Assembly: GCA_029216955.1 (NCBI GenBank)
Contig: JANAVB010033216.1
Coordinates: 5,327,460 to 5,391,459, forward strand
Source of the DNA: Iris pallida
Taxonomy: Eukaryota > Streptophyta > Magnoliopsida > Asparagales > Iridaceae
Direction: 5' to 3'
Length of the DNA stretch: 64,000 bases
In this document: positions 57,700 through 64,000 of the stretch, in pieces
Position numbering within the stretch: the stretch's first letter is position 1
How the letters are laid out: each line of letters starts with the position of its first letter
Made by a program: the position numbers and the translations under genes
Notes under the pieces: model-generated
Database searches by the model: none
The model's input: the letters and a program-made list of their open reading frames with translations, nothing else
What the model was told of the DNA's origin: nothing

Positions 57700-59379
57700 T
57701 TTTGGTCGGGTTGGTTTGGCCGGAGACGGCGCTAGTCGCGGTAGTGATGGTGAGTGGCTGTTATGGTGGCGGGTGGCCGTGGTCCGGGTGGTGGACTTGG
57801 GGCTGCGCTCGGATGAGCGGGGATCGAGGTGAGCGGGTGGTGAAGGTCATGGTTGTACGTCGGTGTGCTGGTGGTGGTGTGGTGATGGCTGGTGGTGGAG
57901 TGGTGATGGCTGGTGGCGGTGGTGTGCTGGTGGAGACGGTATAGCACGCACAAGAGTTACGGCAGAGTACTGTGGCGGCAGCGGGTGTCGAGGCTGGATG
58001 ATCGGTGGTGGTGGTGTGGTGAAGGCTATGGCGGTGGTGGTTGTGATGGTGACGGAAAATGGTGGAGGTGGTGGTCATGGAGTCGACGGGGTGGCTGGTC
58101 GGGATGTCGGATCGGGCGGTAGCAGTGGCAGAGACGGCGATGGTAGTGGTGTACTGTGATATTGACGGCGAGGGTGGTATTGTACTGTGGTGTTGACGGC
58201 GATGGTGGTTTGGTGATGCTGGGTTAGGGGAAGGCTGGTGGTGTTCGGAAGATTTTGGCGACAGCGGTGGTGACGATGATGGTAACTGGGAATGGCCGGA
58301 TGACGGAAAAGCAGGCTATGGTGGACGGGTTCGATGGTGGCAGGAAGAGGTCGGGGTGGAGAGGAGTTGGGGATGGCAGTGGTGATTGGCAGAGTTTAGA
58401 ATCAGGTTAGGTACAAGATTTTTGCCATGTCCGTGACTGTCGACAAGGGGGAGAGGATTCAATGTATATGTAAAAAACGAAAATGGAGTAAGATAGTCAC
58501 CTGGGGTCGGACCCGAGGCCGTCATGGCTGACACGGAGGGAAATGGCCACAGACACGATGCACGTACTTCGGTGGAGAAATTTGGAAGATTAATTGTGTA
58601 GAATTCAATAGAAAAAGAGGGCAAGTACCTCTCCTTCTATAGGAGGTAGGAATCCCATTAGGATAAGGATTAGGGGTTTTAAATCTCTCACAGATAAATC
58701 GTATATTAATTTAAATCAAATTCAAAATTTTCAAATCCAAATCTAATTCAATTTAAATATAATTATGTTCTGTCTTTTAGTTTAAAATCAAATAAGATAT
58801 ATCAAATTTCAAATATAGATATTAATTAAATCAATCCATGAAATCAAATCGAGATTTAAATTGCCACAATAATTTCAAAATATATTTTCCAAAATACTAA
58901 TAATAATAATTTCAAAAATAACAAATATACTTTTAAATATCTTTTTGAATCATAAAATATTAATATTAATAAATTTTGAAAATGGAATTATATATATGAA
59001 TTCAAATTCATGTATCTCATATGCAAGGTATATTTGCATAAAAATAGTTTTCTTACTTACCACTATTAAATAAGATAGCCTTTTATATAAAAAATAAAAG
59101 TAATAAGTTTTGGCTATCCTAATACGATACTTTTTACAATTTTAAGTAAAATACAAATACAAATAATTATTATATATATTATTTTGAAACTATAAAAATA
59201 GAAAAATATTTTTCTAAAATATGTACGCTCGCACATGTTCGCCCTCGTCGAGTAATTACGAAAAATAAAATTTTGCGCGCGACGTATAATGCAACTATGC
59301 GACATACAAATACAAACTAAAATAAATCAGTACCAATTTATAAAAATAAAAAATATAGTAGAAATTTAGGGGTTTTACA
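57700..59379 (-). repeat. LTR of E, part right of D
   Basis: Continuation of 30379-33065 across the D insertion. It holds a GGTGGTGATGG-type low-complexity array at about 57720-58270, then a transition at 58280-58660, then very AT-rich sequence from 58680. It ends GGGGTTTTACA, which on the minus strand is a normal TGTAAAACCCC LTR start. The open frames in the GGTGG array, on both strands, are compositional. Confidence 0.7.
57720..58270. repeat. GGTGGTGATGG-rich array in LTR E
   Basis: Many irregular copies of GGTGGTG, GGTGATGG and GGTGGCGG. It corresponds in kind to the motif arrays of the other families. No fixed period was found. Confidence 0.7.
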
Positions 59380-60054
59380 GATGGATTAGTATGCGCACTA
59401 CTTCTAGGATCGACCAGTCATATCACTCGAGCATAGGCAAGTACTTCTTGTTCCACATGTAGGTTTGATTTGTGTTTTCTCAATAAATTTTGGTGGACTT
59501 TGATTTCAGTCGCTTCTATGTGACCCCTTAGATTCATGCCATCATAGATTTATAATCTAATTTTGAATGATCAAAATTTTTGAGTTTTTGATATTTTTTT
59601 TTGAAGTGATACGATCTATTTTTGGCTAAACGAATCGTCACAGGTCTTGTGCTTATACGAGGCACTAGCAATTAAGAGCTTAACAATGTATTTTGTAATT
59701 AATTGGTCAAAAAATGATCGAAGATCGACGAAATTGAATAAATTGAGGATTATACCTAACTTTGTTATGTTTAGTATTATTGTGGACAGTATATCGCCAT
59801 CATGCTACCAGACCTGAAAAGTTTCATAATTAGCCTATTTGGATGCCTAATCACGTGTCGTTTGCATAGATTGTCGACCAAACTTTGACCCAATCGTTGC
59901 CAACAATTTTGTGACTATGTTTTACACATGTGACTTGATTTTCATGGATTTATTTTAGCAAATATTGGAAGCCAATAATCAATAAACTACTGTAGCACAT
60001 GCAACAACAGCTACGATCGAGGCAGATCAACGTTTCTTCAGATGGGTGGTTTCA
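59380..60054. other. Unassigned AT-rich sequence right of the nest
   Basis: No supported coding frame or RNA gene. The first bases GATGG are the likely second target duplication of E. Confidence 0.4.
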
Positions 60055-61029
60055 AAAATCATTTGCTTCTTTATCTTCATACTAAATAAAATGATGCTAC
60101 ATGTTTAGTCCTTTATACTATGCGTTATTGCATGCTATATAATACAATGAGAAGAAACAAGATAGTTAAAAAGATAGTAATCTCATTTCTTTGAACTTGA
60201 TATATAGAACATGGAATATTAACCTGCTGTTATAGACACGAATTATTAACTTCTTATTATAGATATAGATTTTAGCACCATTGTAGCATGTTATCGTATG
60301 GAATATAGTTCTATTCGTATGCATTAGATGTGGAATATAATGTTGTTTTATGTATCATATTGAAGATAGTGAGTTGTATCAGAGAACGAAAATATAGAAA
60401 AGTTTGGGACCATTGGGTCGCCAAGATAGTATCCCTGGACTGGAAAGAATGATGTGAGTGATGGCTCGAGGATTGTGGTAATGAGTAAGAGTTGTTTTAT
60501 ATAGTTAATTCAGATTGTAGAATTGTACAATGCATATATTTTAGAGTTTAACTATTCACGTATTTGCATGGTCATGGATAATTTGTGCATAAGCTTTTGT
60601 TCCTTGAACGATTGCAGGGGCACCAGAACTGAGTCGGCAAAGGAGGAACGATGTTGACGTATTAGCAAGGATGATTCGGGGCCTCAGTGGGGCTAGCTAC
60701 CCGGACTGGAAAGATCGCGGTATCACTAGAATTCTATGATGGTTTGAGGTGCCAGCGACCTTCATATAGCATGCTAATGTCATCTGTTTATAGGTCTAGT
60801 ACTTGATATGGAATGGGCACTTGACACGTTTTTGTATTTTATGTAAGATAATGAATGTCTTATGCAGAGACACACTTGTACATTATTTATGGTATTGTTG
60901 TATTGACATAGAAGGATATAAGTATTGGGTAAGATCAACTCTGTTGCATGACACTTTTTATTTATTTTTGGACATATGTATGCTATGCCATGTAACTGAT
61001 CCTAAGGTAAAATTAGAAAGACCACATAA
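60055..61029 (+). repeat. Right copy of the diverged direct repeat
   Basis: Partner of 27430-28563. It ends at AGAAAGACCACATAA where LTR G begins; the left copy continues with unrelated sequence after the same bases. The two copies are in the same orientation. Confidence 0.55.
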
Positions 61030-61921
61030 TGGAGGAGCTTTATTCGAAAATTTTGGATCAAAGGAATTAAATAGACGGGAAAGGAAGAGAGTAGAATAAA
61101 AGTTTGTCTTTGCCATTAAATATCAAAACAAGAATTACAGAGAAACTCGATTTGATTGTAAATTTTGAAAGTACAAAAGAGAGACTGGAAAGAAATCCTA
61201 GGAAACAATCTAAGTACAATTGTTTTTTATTCTGGGGGGGTGACGATGGAGGCTCGGAAAAGTGTAGCAACTCTGCCTTACTCCTTGGACTATCAGACAC
61301 AGTCTTTGCTCTTGAAGAAATTTGTCAACCTTTGATTGCCAACCTTTTGCATGGGTGTGGTACCCTGCTATTTATAGTGATTCCTGCATAAAGCAGATTT
61401 TGGGCCGTATAGAGGGCCACGTGGCTACGTGTCTGTAACAGCACACGAAGACTCGATCTTGGGCTGCCAGCTGGTGGGGGTTGTTGAGATTTCTTTGTTG
61501 TAGCAAATCTAGGTGGTTGGGACTTGGTCAAATTGCCACGTGTCCCCCCTCCCACAAAGTAGGGCCTGAATCGTTTTGGCCGCATAATGGCCTTAGGAGC
61601 CTTTCTTCTGTGGCTCGGCGCCGCTTGGCCGCATAGGATCTTTGAGAACCTTGCTTCTGCGGCTTGGTTTCACTTGGCCGCATGGGATCTTCGAGAGCCT
61701 TGCTTCTGCGGCTTTCCACTTAGCCGTAGGGGGTCTTCGAGAGCCTTGCTTCTGCGATTCGAGTTTTTCTTAGCCGCATGGGGTCTCCAGGAGCACTCCT
61801 TCTGCGGCTTAGTTTCACTTGGTTGCAGGGAATCTTCGAGAGCCTTCACTCTGCGGCTTGATTTCTCTTGGCCGCATGGAGTGATAATTCACATAAACTC
61901 CATCTTTTCCATGCGTCTACA
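61030..61921 (-). repeat. 3' LTR of element G (Tat-like, third family)
   Basis: On the minus strand it starts TGTAGACGCATGG after a polypurine tract, very like the LTR start of element B (TGTAGAAGCATAG) with the same tract. A minus-strand TATA box (TATAAATA, 61369-61376) is present. GCCGCA/TGCGGC motifs fill 61575-61880, upstream of it. The left boundary is estimated from where similarity to the direct repeat stops. The other LTR is not in the window. Confidence 0.65.
61575..61880 (-). promoter_or_regulatory. GCCGCA/TGCGGC motif array of G
   Basis: About a dozen GCCGCAT or TGCGGCT motifs embedded in phrases such as TTCTGCGGCTT and GGCCGCATGG, repeated every 30-60 bases. More copies lie beyond the polypurine tract (AAGCCGCAGG, 61998-62055), as the family motifs do in B and C. 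Confidence 0.65.
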
Positions 61922-62085
61922 AGACCCCCTTCAAAATTTTCAAATTACAAATTTGGAATACTTTGAATAAGAAGCATGGAGACATTCATAAAACGTTAAG
62001 CCGCAGGAAAGCTTCGAGCCGCAGGAAGATCTCGATCTGCAGGGAAACTTTAAGCCGCAGAGAACTCCTATGGTTCCTATGTGCA
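61922..62085 (-). other. Polypurine tract and internal stub of G
   Basis: AGACCCCCTT (61922-61931) is the complement of the polypurine tract. The following AAATTTGGAATACTTTGAAT-like sequence resembles the equivalent place in element B (15070-15120). The stub ends where LTR H sequence begins, so G was cut off here. Confidence 0.6.
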
Positions 62086-63525
62086 TTCATATGTGTATAT
62101 GGCATGTATATACATGTGACTTATGTGTTGGTAGACTGGTATGGCCTTGTGATGATGTGTGCTTGCTAGAATAGACTGGTTAGGCTTAGTGAGACTTGTT
62201 TGGATTAGACTTGACCTAGTTGACCTAGTTTGACTAGTGTAGTTGACTAGAGTTGACCAAAGGTTGACTCTAGCCTAGATTGACCCAAATATCATGTAGA
62301 ATGCATTGTAGCAGTCTATTTTACTATTTGGACATGTTATGACTTGTACTTTTCTATAGGAGCCAGACACCACTCCTCTGACAGTATATTCTCTTCAGAT
62401 ACTCAGGATATCAGGCGAGTATATTTTCTGACCGTTTCATACTTGATAGGACTATATTCTTGCTCTAGATTACTTTACTTGATGCTGTCACGATGGAAAG
62501 ACGAATTGGTACTATATGGATCTTTTCATACGATGTTATCTTCCCCGGGAGCATCGGATACATCATGTCATGTACGTTTCACTTTCATCATGTATTTCTG
62601 TGCTTTTACCATTCATGTGTACTCTTGTGATTTATGTACTCTCATGTTCACGGAGCCCCCATGTTTATATTCATGTGGACCCATTTATGGGCCCCCATGT
62701 GAAATCATGTACAATAACATAACTTGAATGGATCCTTGTGTATTGATTGGGGATGGGGGAGTAGAAATAGTCATGTAGACATTTCCAAAGTAGTGTAGCC
62801 ATGTACAACCTCTCATGTTTATTATCAAGCCGTTCACATGTCTATCTTGTACTCTAAATTACTAGTTCACTGTAGCTCCTTACTTATAATAGATATTTAT
62901 TTACAGTCTTCTCTTCTACTTCATGTATATTCTCAGTGTTTTATGTATCTTACTCTATTGCTTGTATTATATTCCTGTTATGATATGAACTGCGTGAGAT
63001 GTACTGTGCTTGCTCCCATCCTGACTGGACCTGTTGAAATATTACAGATGACCTTAAGGAGCTGTGTCTCACTTATTGCGGAGCAGGCCTAGAAGACACA
63101 TGTGAGTTGGACTCTCAGGAGGACCCAGCACTTGCAGAGGACATTACCCTAGTAGTCTAGGCTAGTTAGCTAGACCAGTATCTTATTTATCATTCTGTCT
63201 TGTTGGATACACTTGTACTTATTTGGGGATTTGTTATTCTGGATTTGTGGAGTTGTTTATCTTAGACATTTAGCTATCTCTCTTATCTTATATTTAATAT
63301 CTGTGGGTTCTGTTGATTTCATCTATCTATCTTATCGTACCTTCTTTCTTATTTGTGATCGAGTTATACTTTATATTGTCACCTCCATTCGAAGTGTTTA
63401 TACTATATAGGTACCTTATAACTGTTAGATGTACGTGACCTAGGACAGTGTTCTACCGCCGACACTGCGGCGTAGGCTGGACGTAACCACTTCTCGTGCC
63501 CCTACACTGGGTGCGGGTCGTGACA
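62086..63525 (+). repeat. Partial 5' LTR of element H (relative of A)
   Basis: From about 62150 the sequence aligns with 2330-3817 of LTR A at moderate identity. It includes a cluster of seven TTGAC[C/T] sites (62211-62285), the acidic mini-ORF (63048-63160) and the end CGTGACA at 63525. The first half of the LTR, with the promoter, is missing. The left boundary is approximate. Confidence 0.8.
63048..63160 (+). other. Acidic mini-ORF of H
   Basis: Preceded by ATTACAG and ended by TAG at 63158-63160, like A. The peptide shares DTCELDSQEDPALAEDIT with A while several codons differ silently (for example CTG/TTG and GCTCTAGCT/GCACTTGCA). Confidence 0.45.
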
Positions 63526-63534
63526 CATTTTTAG

Positions 63535-63552
63535 TGGTGGCCCATGCAGATC
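63535..63552 (+). other. Primer binding site of H (tRNA-Ile, one mismatch)
   Basis: TGGTGGCCCATGCAGATC, 9 bases after the LTR end. It differs from A and D by one base near its 3' end. Confidence 0.75.
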
Positions 63553-63624
63553 ACAGATAGAATTGTAGTGGTATTCGAACTAGAGTATCACTGCAGCCTA
63601 CAGTAGGATGGATATTTTTTGAAG

Positions 63625-63769
63625 GTACTCAATCACATTAGAAAAAACTCTTAATCAGATTCCTTTTATCTAAATTTGCTGCTTATTGTCTTTCCTTGAA
63701 TATAAACTGTCCTCCTTTGCTATTTAGACTCATTCTCAGAAATTATTTTCTTGTTTGATTTGTCTCCAG
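63625..63769 (+). other. Possible leader intron of H
   Basis: Donor GAAG|GTACTCAATCAC (same context as A) and acceptor TTTGTCTCCAG|G, one base before the gag ATG. Length 145. Confidence 0.4.
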
Positions 63770-63770
63770 G

Positions 63771-64000
63771 ATGGTCGAGAGTAGATCACATCGCCCAGGT
63801 CAGGGGGACATTGATGAGAGGTCTGCCACCTCTCGTCCTCAGCAGCCAGCTTCCGGTACCGCAGCCCCAGTCATGCTAGCTGGGGTAGGTGTTTCAGCTG
63901 CATTCGGAGGAGCCCCTCCACCAGCAGTTCGCAGGCAGAGTCCGGTGATTCCAGAGATGCTCCTGTAGCAGCAGCCACCTTCGGGGACAGTTAACGCAGT
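63771..64000 (+). pseudogene. gag: Element H gag, N-terminal part, cut by window
   Basis: The ATG at 63771 begins MVESRSHRPGQGDIDE, colinear with the gag start of element A (MVETQSQ...). The text is rich in Ala, Pro, Gln and Ser. TAG at 63966-63968 precedes two CAG codons and is probably a mutated Gln. The frame continues past it to the window end. Confidence 0.75.

Larger units (their letters stand above)
29341..59379 (-). mobile_element. Element E remnant: LTR-PBS-LTR structure split by nested D and C
   Basis: Two copies of the same LTR end (29341 and 30379) are separated by a 63-bp piece that contains an inverted tRNA-Ile primer binding site. The second copy continues to 33065, is interrupted by element D, and resumes at 57700 to end in TTTTACA at 59379, which reads TGTAAAACCCC on the minus strand. 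Without D this LTR is about 4.4 kb. No E gene remains. E is therefore the outer shell of a nest whose inner layers are D and C. Confidence 0.7.

Noticed and set aside
57651..58159. Gly/Val/Trp-rich and His/Thr-rich open frames
   Set aside because: Translations of the GGTGG array in LTR E, without domain or bias other than the repeat.

Overview
This window is intergenic plant nuclear DNA made almost entirely of nested Ty3/gypsy LTR retrotransposons. I found no host protein gene, no tRNA or rRNA gene and no CRISPR array. The evidence for a plant is chromodomain-type Tekay/Del pol genes with very long LTRs, Tat-lineage pol genes with two RNase H domains, TATA-box LTR promoters, and many C-to-T nonsense mutations of the kind expected in heavily methylated DNA. 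The species cannot be named from the sequence; a large-genome plant fits.

Layout. Element A (1-12805, +) is a Tekay/Del-type element with LTRs of about 3.95 kb; the window cuts off roughly the first 120 bases of its 5' LTR. It sits next to a decayed Ty1/copia gag-protease fragment (about 12830-13440). Element B (14317-27319, -) is a Tat-lineage element flanked by TTGGC duplications. From 29341 to 59379 there is a nest: an LTR remnant of element E (-) was entered by element D (33066-57694, +, Tekay type, duplication GAGGG), whose gag was entered by element C (36247-50317, +, Tat type, duplication GACGC). The nest is flanked by a diverged pair of direct repeats (about 27430-28563 and 60055-61029). 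At the right end are an LTR of a third Tat-like family, G (about 61030-61921, -), and the 5' part of element H (about 62086-64000, +), a relative of A.

How the parts work together. A, D and H follow the gag, protease, RT, RNase H, integrase order in one frame and use a primer binding site that matches the 3' end of plant tRNA-Ile rather than the usual initiator tRNA-Met. All three show a possible GT-AG leader intron of 137-145 nt between that site and gag, and A has a 96-nt in-frame GT-AG insertion inside integrase. B and C encode one long gag-pro-pol frame whose ATG lies on a tRNA-Arg-like primer binding site. Between pol and the 3' LTR they carry TATA-driven open frames on the opposite strand.

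The most interesting pattern is a set of short motif arrays, one motif per family: ACACG in A, GCGCATA in B, TTTTACGC in C, CAGCGC in D, GCCGCA in G. In A, B, C and G the array lies just upstream of the LTR TATA box. In B and C the same motif also lies upstream of the TATA box of the antisense gene and inside the first part of gag. This resembles a shared regulatory code between LTR and accessory gene, but its function is inference. All coding regions seen are broken, so these are probably non-autonomous copies today.
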